Positions 27,219 through 35,729 of a stretch of 64,000 nt of DNA are shown here, piece by piece. Where the stretch lies: positions 62,001 through 126,000 of the forward strand of contig NZ_JAKLTO010000001.1 of the NCBI RefSeq assembly GCF_022012335.1, written 5' to 3'. The number at the start of each line of letters is the position of its first letter. Positions within the stretch are counted from its first letter, which is position 1. The stretch is from Flavobacterium sp. SM15 (GTDB lineage Bacteria; Bacteroidota; Bacteroidia; Flavobacteriales; Flavobacteriaceae). The notes beneath the pieces were generated by a model. That model searched no databases, was not told the DNA's origin, and saw only the letters and a program-made list of their open reading frames with translations. Position numbers and translations under genes: made by a program.

Positions 27219-27980
27219 ATGAAGCAAAAACCTTTGATTTTAGTAACCAACGACGACAGCATTGTTGCTCCAGGAATCCGTGCTTTAATCGAAGTAATGA
27301 AAGAAATCGGTGAGGTAATCGTGGTGGCGCCCGACAGTCCGCAATCAGCTATGGGACACGCCATTACCATTAACAACACCCTGCATCTGGAGAAAGTAAC
27401 CATCGACAAAGAACTGCAAAACGAATACAGCTGCTCGGGCACCCCGGTTGATTGTGTAAAAATTGCAGTGCACGAAATACTGAAACGCAAACCCGATTTG
27501 TGTGTTTCAGGAATTAATCACGGCTCGAATTCCTCAATTAATGTAATTTATTCCGGGACGATGTCTGCAGCAGTGGAAGCTGGCATTGAAGGCATTCCGG
27601 CTATTGGTTTCTCGCTTTTGGATTTCAGCTGGAATGCCGATTTTCAACATGTGAAGCCTTACGTTAAAAAAATTGCTTTGGAAGTTTTAGAAAAAGGGCT
27701 TCCGGAAGGCGTGGTCCTGAATGTAAATCTTCCAAAAAAAGAAATTAAAGGAATTAAAGTTTGCCGTCAGGCCAAAGCGGTTTGGGAAGAACGTTTCGAC
27801 AAGCGCACCAACCCTCAAGGAAAAGAATACTACTGGCTTACCGGAGAATTTGTTAATTTAGACAAAGGCGAAGACACCGACGAATGGGCACTTAAACACA
27901 ATTACATTTCTATTGTACCGGTTCAATTTGACCTGACAGCACATCATGCTATGCAACAGTTGAATTCATGGGACTTGTAA
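27219..27980 (+). CDS. surE: 5'/3'-nucleotidase SurE
   Basis: SurE is a metal-dependent phosphatase that removes phosphate from nucleoside 5'- and 3'-monophosphates. The 253-residue sequence shows the family active site: ILVTNDDSIVAPGIRALIE with the metal-binding Asp pair, VVAPDSPQSAMGHAIT, CSGTPVDCVKIAV, the metal-ligand Asn in SGINHGSNSSINVIYSGTMSAAVEA and IPAIGFSLL. Two more plus-strand genes (a 90-residue membrane protein and lpxB) follow at 19-base and 2-base gaps, so the three likely form an operon. A TACTTTAG box at 27186 may be its promoter. Confidence 0.95.
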   Translation: MKQKPLILVTNDDSIVAPGIRALIEVMKEIGEVIVVAPDSPQSAMGHAITINNTLHLEKVTIDKELQNEYSCSGTPVDCVKIAVHEILKRKPDLCVSGINHGSNSSINVIYSGTMSAAVEAGIEGIPAIGFSLLDFSWNADFQHVKPYVKKIALEVLEKGLPEGVVLNVNLPKKEIKGIKVCRQAKAVWEERFDKRTNPQGKEYYWLTGEFVNLDKGEDTDEWALKHNYISIVPVQFDLTAHHAMQQLNSWDL

Positions 27981-27999
27981 AATTTAATTCAAAAGAAAA

Positions 28000-28272
28000 A
28001 TGGATAAAAAAGATTTGTTTATCGGTCTTATCATAGGATTTATTGCGGCAGCGCTTGGTTGCGGCTTATTTTTATATTTTTTTACTGAAGTCAGATCTTT
28101 GGAAGACTTACAAACCATTCGTGCTCAAGGCTACATGGGAAAACTTATCACCCTTGGGGCTATTTTCAATTTAATCGCTTTTTTCTATTTGCTGAAAATC
28201 AATAAGGAATTAATGGCGCGTGGTGTGATTTTGGCAACAATTCTTTTGGCTGTTCTAACCGTAATTTTATAG
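28000..28272 (+). CDS. Small membrane protein between surE and lpxB
   Basis: The 90-residue product has three hydrophobic segments: FIGLIIGFIAAALGCGLFLYFF, LITLGAIFNLIAFFYLL and ARGVILATILLAVLTVIL. No catalytic motif is visible and I do not recognise the family. It begins 19 bases after surE and ends 2 bases before lpxB, so it is surely co-expressed with them. A link to lipid A or envelope metabolism is only suggested by this position. Confidence 0.75.
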   Translation: MDKKDLFIGLIIGFIAAALGCGLFLYFFTEVRSLEDLQTIRAQGYMGKLITLGAIFNLIAFFYLLKINKELMARGVILATILLAVLTVIL

Positions 28273-28274
28273 AA

Positions 28275-29390
28275 ATGAAATATTACATCATTGCAGGAGA
28301 AGCTTCCGGTGATTTACACGGTTCCAACCTGATGAAAAACCTATTACAGCAAGATCCAAAAGCGGAAATTCGTTTTTGGGGTGGTGATTTAATGCAGCAA
28401 GCCGGAGGAACTTTAGTAAAACACTACCGCGATTTAGCCTTTATGGGATTTGCCGAAGTGGCCATGAACCTGAAAACCATTTTAGGCAATATCAAATTCT
28501 GCAAAGCGGATATTTTGAATTTTCAGCCCGATGTAATCATTTATATCGATTACCCTGGTTTCAATATGCGTATAGCTGAGTGGGCAAAAAAAATAGGGAT
28601 AAAAAACCACTATTACATTTCTCCTCAAATTTGGGCTTGGAAGGAAAACCGAATCAAGGCAATTAAGCGTGATGTAGATAAAATGTTTGTCATTCTTCCG
28701 TTTGAAAAAGACTTTTACGAAAAAAAACATCAATTTCCGGTTGAATTTGTAGGACATCCGCTTATTGATGCGATCCACAACCGTCCAAAAACCAATCTGG
28801 AACAATTCAAAAAAGAAAACGGATTGGATGAGCGACCAATCATAGCCTTATTACCCGGAAGTCGTAAACAGGAAATCGCAAAAATGCTTTCCGAAATGCT
28901 TTCCGTAATCACGGATTTTCCGGAGTATCAATTTGTTATTGCCGGCGCGCCAAGCCAGGAATTTTCTTTTTACCAGCAGTTTCTAACAACCGATCAGGTA
29001 CACTTCATCTCTAATAAAACGTATGATTTACTAAGTGTTGCGCACGCTGCTTTGGTTACTTCGGGTACAGCAACTTTGGAAACCGCTTTGTTTAAAGTGC
29101 CGGAAGTTGTGTTGTATAAAGGAAATTGGATCTCCTATCAGATTGCCAAACGTGTGATCACTTTAAAGTACATCTCATTGGTAAATTTAATTATGGACCG
29201 CGAAGTGGTAACAGAACTTATTCAAAATGAGTGCAATACCAAACGCATTCGAAAAGAATTATTCAAACTCTTGCAGCCTGACTCCAGAGCTGCTCTGCTT
29301 AAAAATTATGATTTGCTTGAGGAAAAATTAGGCGGTGATGGGGCAAGCGAAAAAACAGCCCGACTTATCATTTCCAGTTTTAAAAATTAA
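28275..29390 (+). CDS. lpxB: Lipid-A-disaccharide synthase
   Basis: LpxB joins UDP-2,3-diacylglucosamine and 2,3-diacylglucosamine-1-phosphate to form the lipid A disaccharide at the inner face of the cytoplasmic membrane. The 371 residues are of normal length. Family motifs are the N-terminal IAGEASGDLHGSNLM, FMGFAEV, YIDYPGFNMRIAEW, YYISPQIWAWKENRI, FVGHPLID, IALLPGSRKQEI, and LVTSGTATLETAL near the C-terminus. It is the last gene of the surE unit. Confidence 0.95.
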   Translation: MKYYIIAGEASGDLHGSNLMKNLLQQDPKAEIRFWGGDLMQQAGGTLVKHYRDLAFMGFAEVAMNLKTILGNIKFCKADILNFQPDVIIYIDYPGFNMRIAEWAKKIGIKNHYYISPQIWAWKENRIKAIKRDVDKMFVILPFEKDFYEKKHQFPVEFVGHPLIDAIHNRPKTNLEQFKKENGLDERPIIALLPGSRKQEIAKMLSEMLSVITDFPEYQFVIAGAPSQEFSFYQQFLTTDQVHFISNKTYDLLSVAHAALVTSGTATLETALFKVPEVVLYKGNWISYQIAKRVITLKYISLVNLIMDREVVTELIQNECNTKRIRKELFKLLQPDSRAALLKNYDLLEEKLGGDGASEKTARLIISSFKN

Positions 29391-29442
29391 ATTTGTAAGA
29401 TTTTTCTTTTATTTTAATTTTTTATGATCTACTTTCGTAGGC

Positions 29443-31464
29443 ATGAAAGTATTGAAATTTCCCATTATTCCTATAAGCCTATTTTTTGCAGCAGGCATTG
29501 CCTATGACTTCCACCTAAAACCTTCTCTGGAATTTTCATGGAGCTTTTCGACAATTCTTTTAATAATAACAGCCGCCACATTTTTCTTTGCTAAAAAAAA
29601 ATTCATACAGAACAATTATTACGGATATTCTGTTCTGGCAACTGCTTTTGTTTTTGGGGCACTCACTCATTCGCTACACCAGGACAACAAATACCCAAAC
29701 CATTATTCACAGCTGGAAAACGAAAAAAAACAGCTAATCATCGGCACTATTTCAGAACGCCTAAAACCAAATGCGTACTCGGAAAAATACTATTTGAAAA
29801 TTTCCTCAATAAATGGAAAGCCAACCTTTGGAAAAATCCTTCTTAATGTATCCCAAAAAGCCACTGAGAAAACCTTAAAAAGCGGGTACAAACTTATCCT
29901 GTCGGAAGAATTACAACCCGTTGCAAATTCACTCAATCCCTTTCAATTCGATTATTCGACATATTTGAAACACCAAAACGTTTACCATCAAGTTTACGTA
30001 AAATCTTCAGATTTTAAGATTATCACAAGGGTTAAAAACTTTGATTACTACATAGAGTACTATCGAGAAAAACTACTGAACAGTTTTAAGCAACATCATT
30101 TTTCAGAAACCAACTTCAACATTATAAAAGCCTTGCTTTTGGGTCAACGTCAGGACATGGACAGCGAAACAACACAAAAATATACCGATGCCGGTGTAAT
30201 ACACATTCTTGCTATTTCCGGATTACATATTGCTTTACTTTATGGAATGCTGGTTTCTTTGCTAAAACCCCTCGAACGATTACGAAAGGGAAAAATGGTC
30301 CAATTTTTCATAGCCATACTTTTTCTTTGGGGCTTTGCATTAATTTCCGGTTTGTCAGCCTCTGTAGTACGCTCTGTGGTCATGTTTACCTTTATTAGCT
30401 GGGGAATGTTCCTAAATCAATCCTCGAACATCTACAATTCTATGGCAACTTCAATGTTGGCAATTCTCTTATTCAAACCTTCCTTTTTATTTGATGTCGG
30501 TTTTCAGTTGAGTTATGCCGCCGTTTTTTCAATTGTGTGGTTGCAACCCTTATTTCGAATTCCTGCGTTATGGGAACATAAAATACTGCGGTATGTTTAT
30601 GATACAATTGTTGTTTCGTTGATTGCGCAAATTGGTGTGCTGCCAATAAGCTTGTATTATTTCCATCAATTCCCAACCTTGTTTTTATTAGCAAATTTAG
30701 TAGTGATTCCGTTATCGAGTTTCATTTTGGTTTATGCAATTTTAATTCTAATAATGAATTTTATTTGGGCTAAAGCAGCTCTGGCTCTGGGAGGATTGCT
30801 TTCCTTATCCATTGAATTCATGAACGATTACATTTCCTGGATTGCTTCGTTTGAAACCTGCACTTTAAAAAATATTCCGTTCACATTTTTGCTATTGGTT
30901 TCCTCCTATATTGCTTTGATTTCAATTGTATTTTGGTTCTGCAAAAAAAGCGCGAACAGACTTATCATAAGTTTAACCAGCATTTTACTCTTTCAAACAA
31001 TACTGCTCTATACTTTTTGGAAAACTGATCAAGGAAAAGAGTTTATAGTTTTTAACAACAGAAAACAAAGTCTTATCACTCACAAAAACAACAATCAAAT
31101 TTTGGTTTACAGCAACGATACTCTGGCCTTAAAAAACAGAAACTTGACAGTGTACAACCAAGGGAACTTCAACAAGAAAATCGAAATCAAACCCCTTCAA
31201 AACACTTTGGTTTATAATGAGAAACGCATACTGGTAATTGATTCGGCAGGAATTTATAACATTGGAAAAAAACCTCAAATTGTTATCCTTACCCAATCAG
31301 CCAAAATAAATCTGGAAAGACTTATAAAAGAAACTGCACCCGATCAGATTATTGCTGATGGCAGTAATTACAAATCTTATGTAAAACGGTGGAAGTTAAC
31401 CTGTGAAAAAGAAAAAATCCCTTTCCATGCCACGGCTGAAAAGGGATTCTATACTATTGAGTAA
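29443..31464 (+). CDS. comEC: ComEC/Rec2-family DNA uptake channel protein, without recognisable metallo-beta-lactamase motif
   Basis: This 673-residue membrane protein resembles ComEC, the channel that moves single-stranded DNA across the inner membrane in natural transformation. It begins with two or three helices and a DUF4131 OB-like domain (residues about 30-190). The Competence domain follows, with the diagnostic LAISGLHIALLYGML, SASVVRSVVMFT and FLFDVGFQLSYAAVFSI. The C-terminal 150 residues lack the HxHxDH motif of the metallo-beta-lactamase domain found in long ComEC proteins. They show a strand-rich region (VFNNRKQSLITHKNNNQILV) that may be a degenerate remnant. The 3' end contains the hairpin that terminates the convergent operon. 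Confidence 0.88.
   Translation: MKVLKFPIIPISLFFAAGIAYDFHLKPSLEFSWSFSTILLIITAATFFFAKKKFIQNNYYGYSVLATAFVFGALTHSLHQDNKYPNHYSQLENEKKQLIIGTISERLKPNAYSEKYYLKISSINGKPTFGKILLNVSQKATEKTLKSGYKLILSEELQPVANSLNPFQFDYSTYLKHQNVYHQVYVKSSDFKIITRVKNFDYYIEYYREKLLNSFKQHHFSETNFNIIKALLLGQRQDMDSETTQKYTDAGVIHILAISGLHIALLYGMLVSLLKPLERLRKGKMVQFFIAILFLWGFALISGLSASVVRSVVMFTFISWGMFLNQSSNIYNSMATSMLAILLFKPSFLFDVGFQLSYAAVFSIVWLQPLFRIPALWEHKILRYVYDTIVVSLIAQIGVLPISLYYFHQFPTLFLLANLVVIPLSSFILVYAILILIMNFIWAKAALALGGLLSLSIEFMNDYISWIASFETCTLKNIPFTFLLLVSSYIALISIVFWFCKKSANRLIISLTSILLFQTILLYTFWKTDQGKEFIVFNNRKQSLITHKNNNQILVYSNDTLALKNRNLTVYNQGNFNKKIEIKPLQNTLVYNEKRILVIDSAGIYNIGKKPQIVILTQSAKINLERLIKETAPDQIIADGSNYKSYVKRWKLTCEKEKIPFHATAEKGFYTIE
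31416..31448 (-). terminator. Minus-strand terminator embedded in the 3' end of comEC
   Basis: AATCCCTTT (31416-31424) pairs with AAAGGGATT (31440-31448). Read on the minus strand the stem is followed by TTTTTTCTTTTTC, a good intrinsic terminator for the thioredoxin-like genes ending at 31470, although it lies within the comEC coding sequence. Confidence 0.7.
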
Positions 31465-31469
31465 GAAAA

Positions 31470-31955
31470 TTACAATTTCATATTCTTCAATTCTGTTATA
31501 AGTTCCGGTGCGGTTCTATAACCAACAAGTGGTGGTTTTACTTCGCCTTTCGTATCCAAAACATACATCGAAGGATAGCCTTGAACTTGTAAAAACATTG
31601 TGAAATCATGGACTGCATTCCTACCTTTACGATCAGGATTGTACCCAGGATTGGTGTATTTTTTCCCTTTATGATTCACTTCTGAATTCCCTTCACCGTT
31701 AAATTTTACCGGATAATAATTCTCGGTTATGAATTTCACAAACTCTGGATCGTGAAAGGTATTTTTGTCTAGCATTTTGCAAGGTCCACACCAATCGGTG
31801 TAAACGTCCATAAAAATTGGTTTGGCTTTTTTTGGCTTTTTTGCCTGAAGCTGTAGTGCTTCATCCAAAGTCATCCATTTAATTTCAGCTTTCTCTTGAG
31901 CCTGAACAGTAATTCCTCCAACAATCAGGAAGAATGCAATTAATATTTTTTTCAT
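31470..31955 (-). CDS. Periplasmic thioredoxin-family protein (WCGPC)
   Basis: The 161-residue protein has a signal peptide (MKKILIAFFLIVGGITVQAQ) and a thioredoxin fold with the redox motif DVYTDWCGPCKMLDKNTF. DPEFVKFITENYYPVKFNGEG and VQGYPSMYVLDTKGEV, with the cis-Pro, match the DUF255/thioredoxin-7 type group found in Bacteroidota. The WCGPC motif is the classic thioredoxin dithiol. It probably reduces or oxidises disulfides of envelope proteins. It begins three bases after the stop of a paralogue, with which it forms a pair. Confidence 0.88.
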   Translation of the reverse strand: MKKILIAFFLIVGGITVQAQEKAEIKWMTLDEALQLQAKKPKKAKPIFMDVYTDWCGPCKMLDKNTFHDPEFVKFITENYYPVKFNGEGNSEVNHKGKKYTNPGYNPDRKGRNAVHDFTMFLQVQGYPSMYVLDTKGEVKPPLVGYRTAPELITELKNMKL

Positions 31956-31958
31956 GTA

Positions 31959-32438
31959 TTATCCTTTTTTAGTATTAGCTAAAATTTGGTTAGCGCCGTT
32001 TAACCATGCTTCTGGTCCACCCGCTACATAACCTGTGCTTCCCAATTGCGAAAGATTTACTTTCCCATCTGCCTTTTTCTCAGCAGTCACAAACCAAATG
32101 GTTGGATACCCCTGAACTTTAAGTGCATTTTGCAAACCGTAATTTTGTTGTTGCAATACCGGATCAAGCTGTTTTCTCCTTGGAAAATCAAGCTCTACCA
32201 GCACCACTTTTTCTTTCGCCCATTTAACGAATTCAGGTTTATAGAAAACTTCTTTTTGTAAACGAATGCACCAACCACACCAGTCGCTCCCGGTAAAGAA
32301 AAGCATGATTGGTTTTTTCTCTTTTGCTGAAATTTCCATAGCCTTGTCCATACTGGTTAACCAAGTCAGTTCCCCTTCCTGAGCCGAAGCAAAGAAAGAA
32401 CTGAACGTCAGCATGATAATGAATAGTAATTTCTTCAT
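31959..32438 (-). CDS. Periplasmic thioredoxin-family protein (WCGWC)
   Basis: This 159-residue paralogue of the neighbouring protein also carries a signal peptide (MKKLLFIIMLTFSSFFASAQ) and a thioredoxin-like domain. Its active site reads FFTGSDWCGWCIRLQKEVF, with Trp replacing the usual Pro in the CxxC motif, which should change the redox potential. The cis-Pro loop is VQGYPTIWFV. Two different CxxC motifs in adjacent genes suggest complementary roles in disulfide exchange in the periplasm. Co-transcription with the downstream gene is near certain (3-base gap). Confidence 0.88.
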   Translation of the reverse strand: MKKLLFIIMLTFSSFFASAQEGELTWLTSMDKAMEISAKEKKPIMLFFTGSDWCGWCIRLQKEVFYKPEFVKWAKEKVVLVELDFPRRKQLDPVLQQQNYGLQNALKVQGYPTIWFVTAEKKADGKVNLSQLGSTGYVAGGPEAWLNGANQILANTKKG

Positions 32439-32486
32439 ACTATTTGCTTTTAATTAAGTACTAAATAACAAAAATAATGCCGAATA

Positions 32487-33992
32487 TTATTTAACGTCCT
32501 GCATTAATTTTTTAACCAGAGGTGAAATCGCAATCAAAACCACTCCGGCAATAAGCGCATAAATAGCCAATTGCTCGTAACCATCGGCATACACGTTCAA
32601 TTTCTCAAGGTTAGAGGCATTAGAGGACGCCTCAGCAATATTGGCTCCTAAAAGACCTGCAAAGTACTGTCCGTAAGCACTTGCCAAGAACCACATTCCC
32701 ATAATCACGGCCTGCGTTCTTTGGGGCGATAATTTAGTCATGGCGCTCATCCCAATAGGGGATAAACACAATTCTCCAAAAGTGATGATGAACCATCCGA
32801 AGGTAAATAAATCCAGAGAAGTTTTACCCGTTGCATCGGCGAAGAATTTGGTATAGTAGAATATCCAAAAACCCGCAGCCAAAAACAAGAAGCCTAATCC
32901 GAATTTTACCACTGTATTTGGTTCAATTTTTTTCTTAGCCATCCATAACCAAGCCATTCCTACTAAAGCAGCAAAAGCAATTACAAACAAGGAATTGGCA
33001 GAATTATTCACTCCATTTGGATCAAGTTTAACGCCCAAAACGGTATTGTGCAAATTATTAGCTGCGAACAAACTCAACGAACCTCCGCTCTGCTCAAAAA
33101 AGGCCCAAAAGAAAATGGAAAACACGATGAACACCAAAGCAGCCAACAGTTTTAGATTTTCTTCTTTGGAAAAATTTTTCATCTCATAAAAAAGATACAA
33201 AACCGAAGCCGGGCCAATTACCATCATAAAATAATCGGTATAAACCGTATTGGCAACCATCAGAATAATCACTGGCACAATAGCCAAGGAACCGATATAC
33301 GTTGCTATTTCGAAAGCTTTACGTTTTGAATTTTCTAAATGTGCCAAAGGTGACAGACCAATTTCCCCCAAGCTTTTCTGGGTTTGGGTAAAAGTTAACA
33401 AGCTGACAATCATTACTACAGATGCAAATCCGAAGGCGAAATTCCAACGCAAATGCTCCGGTACAATCGATGTCCAAAGATTTCCGTTAGCCACTGCAAT
33501 ACAGATATATCCTCCAATTAAGGCTCCTAGATTAACACCCGCATAAAACAATGAAAATCCGGCATCCCGACGTACGTCTCCATCTTTGTAAAGCTGACCG
33601 ACCATCGAAGAAATATTCGGCTTAAAAAAACCGGTCCCGACAATGGTAAATGAAATCCCTATAAAAAAGAAATTTTTTGGATCAATGGACAAAATAATAC
33701 TCCCCACAATCATCAAGAGACCGCCCCAGAAAAGCGAACGGCGTAATCCTAAAATCTTATCGGCAAACAAACCTCCGATAAACGTAAAAGCATACACCCA
33801 TGCCTGAGTTGCTCCGTATTGCAAATTGGCTGTGGTTTCGTTCATTGTTAACTGACTTACCATAAAAACGGTAAGCATCCCACGCATTCCGTAGAAACTA
33901 AAACGTTCCCACATTTCGCTGAAAAACAAATACCAAAGTTGTTTCGGGTATTTTCCTTTAAAATTCTGAATTTCTTCTATACTTGTACCCAT
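32487..33992 (-). CDS. POT-family proton-dependent peptide transporter (third of three)
   Basis: This 501-residue MFS transporter imports di- and tripeptides with protons. The POT signature is present in EMWERFSFYGMRGMLTVF, with the ExxERF motif that couples proton and substrate, followed by the PTR2 FFKPNISSMVGQLY and GDVRRDAGFSLFYAGVNLGALIGG motifs. The GELCLSPIGMSAMTKLSPQ segment in the second half is conserved as well. About 14 hydrophobic helices can be traced. It begins one base after the stop of the next POT gene and is the last transporter of the cluster. Confidence 0.93.
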   Translation of the reverse strand: MGTSIEEIQNFKGKYPKQLWYLFFSEMWERFSFYGMRGMLTVFMVSQLTMNETTANLQYGATQAWVYAFTFIGGLFADKILGLRRSLFWGGLLMIVGSIILSIDPKNFFFIGISFTIVGTGFFKPNISSMVGQLYKDGDVRRDAGFSLFYAGVNLGALIGGYICIAVANGNLWTSIVPEHLRWNFAFGFASVVMIVSLLTFTQTQKSLGEIGLSPLAHLENSKRKAFEIATYIGSLAIVPVIILMVANTVYTDYFMMVIGPASVLYLFYEMKNFSKEENLKLLAALVFIVFSIFFWAFFEQSGGSLSLFAANNLHNTVLGVKLDPNGVNNSANSLFVIAFAALVGMAWLWMAKKKIEPNTVVKFGLGFLFLAAGFWIFYYTKFFADATGKTSLDLFTFGWFIITFGELCLSPIGMSAMTKLSPQRTQAVIMGMWFLASAYGQYFAGLLGANIAEASSNASNLEKLNVYADGYEQLAIYALIAGVVLIAISPLVKKLMQDVK

Positions 33993-33993
33993 C

Positions 33994-35652
33994 TTAATTA
34001 ATTCCTTTCTCTTTCATTACTTTATTCAACTGCTTCAACAAGGCAAACATTAATAGCGTTGCGAACATTAACAAACCGAAATTTACCCAGAAGAAATCTT
34101 CTTTATTGTCGTAAGTATCCCACATACTGGCTAAGACACCGCTTAATTTATTTCCGATTGACGTGGCCAAAAACCAACCACCCATCATAAGTGAAGTAAT
34201 GCTTGCCGGACTTAATTTTGAAACTACTGACAATCCCATCGGGCTCAAGAACAATTCCCCAATGGTGATTACACCATAATTGGCTACCAACCACCAAACG
34301 CTTACTTTTTCCGTTCCGTTGCTTCCCGCTTTTACTGCTGCCACCATCACCAAAACTGATAATGCCGAGATCAATAATCCAAAAGCAATTTTAGTTGGCG
34401 TGGAAGGTTCTTTTTTTCTTCCTCTTAAAAAGGTAAAGAACGCAACAACTAAAGGCGTTAAAATAATCACCCAGGCCGGATTAATCGATTGACTTAAATT
34501 GGTTGCCCAAAGCGAAACTTTTGCTCCTTCTTGAGGAAGTTTTTCCTTCGGAACGTTTCTAAAATATAAAGGATAGTTGACTTCTTTCTTTACCACTCCA
34601 TTTTCTTTTTGCAGACGGAATTCATCATCGTACAATTCTATAGAATCTTTTTTGAATTCGACTTCTTTGGACAATTTCAACCCGCTGAACACCGCCTGTG
34701 ACGTTCCGGTCATTTCTCGATCGGTATAACGATCTGCCCAGGTAGTTAACGCCGAACCATTCAATTTGAAAACCGCCCAGAATAAAATTACTACAGCAAA
34801 GATGGCCAACAAAGCACCGATAGGACGCTTGTCTTCTGTTTTTGCTTTAAAATATAAACTTCCATAGAAAAAGATTACCGGAATACAGGCAAAAATAAAG
34901 GCATCCGTACTGTCCGATCCAAAAATATAACTGTCCGGATTCGCATCAGAAGCTACTCCTTTTAACATCCAGCCAATAACTCCAAAAATCACCGATGGAA
35001 TCAAAATAAAAGCTATAATTTTCCAGAAAGGCATATCCCCAGGCTGGGTTCCTTTCTTTTCATCATGACCTGTATAATGCTTAGTTCCCAGAACAAAGAC
35101 TACTACTCCGATAAGCATCCCAACTCCGGCGGCGGCAAAGGCCCATGACCATCCATAAGCATTATACAAAACCGCCCCAAAGAAGTTACAAATGGTAGCC
35201 CCAACGTTAATTCCCATATAGAAGATATTGTAGCCTTCGTCTTTTTTCTCCTTGAACTTATCTTCGTTGTAAAAGTTCCCTAACAAGGTGGAAATGTTCG
35301 GTTTAAAGAAACCATTACCTACAATTACCAAGGTCATAGCAACATACAACATGGTAATGCTGTGAATCCCCATCAAAAAATAACCCGAAGACATTAAAAG
35401 CCCTCCGATGATGATTGATTTTCGATACCCTAAGTAACGATCCGCTATTAATCCTCCTAGAAAAGGTGTCAAGAAAACCAAAGCAATATAAGTTCCGTAT
35501 AAATCGGAGGCTTCTTTTTCGGTCATAGCAAAACCGGCTTCTACATCTTTTAAGTAAAGTGTAAAAATTCCAATCATTAAGTAGTACCCGAAACGTTCCC
35601 ACATTTCAGACAAGAATAAAAAGGGCAAAGCCTTTGGATGCTTATTCCACAT
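33994..35652 (-). CDS. POT-family peptide transporter with hydrophilic insertion (second of three)
   Basis: The 552-residue protein shares the POT motifs (EMWERFGYYLMIGIFTLY, FFKPNISTLLGNFY, IFYMGINVGATICNFFG, GELFLSPMGLSVVSKLSP) with its neighbours but differs by a hydrophilic stretch near residues 320-395 (LKLSKEVEFKKDSIELYDDE) between two helices, probably facing the periplasm. Such insertions are seen in some POT members and may affect substrate choice. The motif EMWERFGYY has Tyr pairs where the neighbours have FSFYGMR. The gene is separated from the first POT gene by a terminator, so it may have its own promoter. Confidence 0.92.
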   Translation of the reverse strand: MWNKHPKALPFLFLSEMWERFGYYLMIGIFTLYLKDVEAGFAMTEKEASDLYGTYIALVFLTPFLGGLIADRYLGYRKSIIIGGLLMSSGYFLMGIHSITMLYVAMTLVIVGNGFFKPNISTLLGNFYNEDKFKEKKDEGYNIFYMGINVGATICNFFGAVLYNAYGWSWAFAAAGVGMLIGVVVFVLGTKHYTGHDEKKGTQPGDMPFWKIIAFILIPSVIFGVIGWMLKGVASDANPDSYIFGSDSTDAFIFACIPVIFFYGSLYFKAKTEDKRPIGALLAIFAVVILFWAVFKLNGSALTTWADRYTDREMTGTSQAVFSGLKLSKEVEFKKDSIELYDDEFRLQKENGVVKKEVNYPLYFRNVPKEKLPQEGAKVSLWATNLSQSINPAWVIILTPLVVAFFTFLRGRKKEPSTPTKIAFGLLISALSVLVMVAAVKAGSNGTEKVSVWWLVANYGVITIGELFLSPMGLSVVSKLSPASITSLMMGGWFLATSIGNKLSGVLASMWDTYDNKEDFFWVNFGLLMFATLLMFALLKQLNKVMKEKGIN

Positions 35653-35671
35653 TTTGTTGTGTATTTAAATT

Positions 35672-35700
35672 AAAAAAAGCCCGCAGTTTGCTGCGGGCCT
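35672..35700 (-). terminator. Intrinsic terminator between two POT genes
   Basis: GCCCGCAG and CTGCGGGC form an 8-bp stem with a 4-base loop. On the minus strand the stem is followed by seven T residues. It lies after the gene at 35730-37421, splitting the cluster into two transcripts or attenuating the second one. Confidence 0.85.
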
Positions 35701-35729
35701 GAAAGATATAAAATATTTTTGGAATGGGC

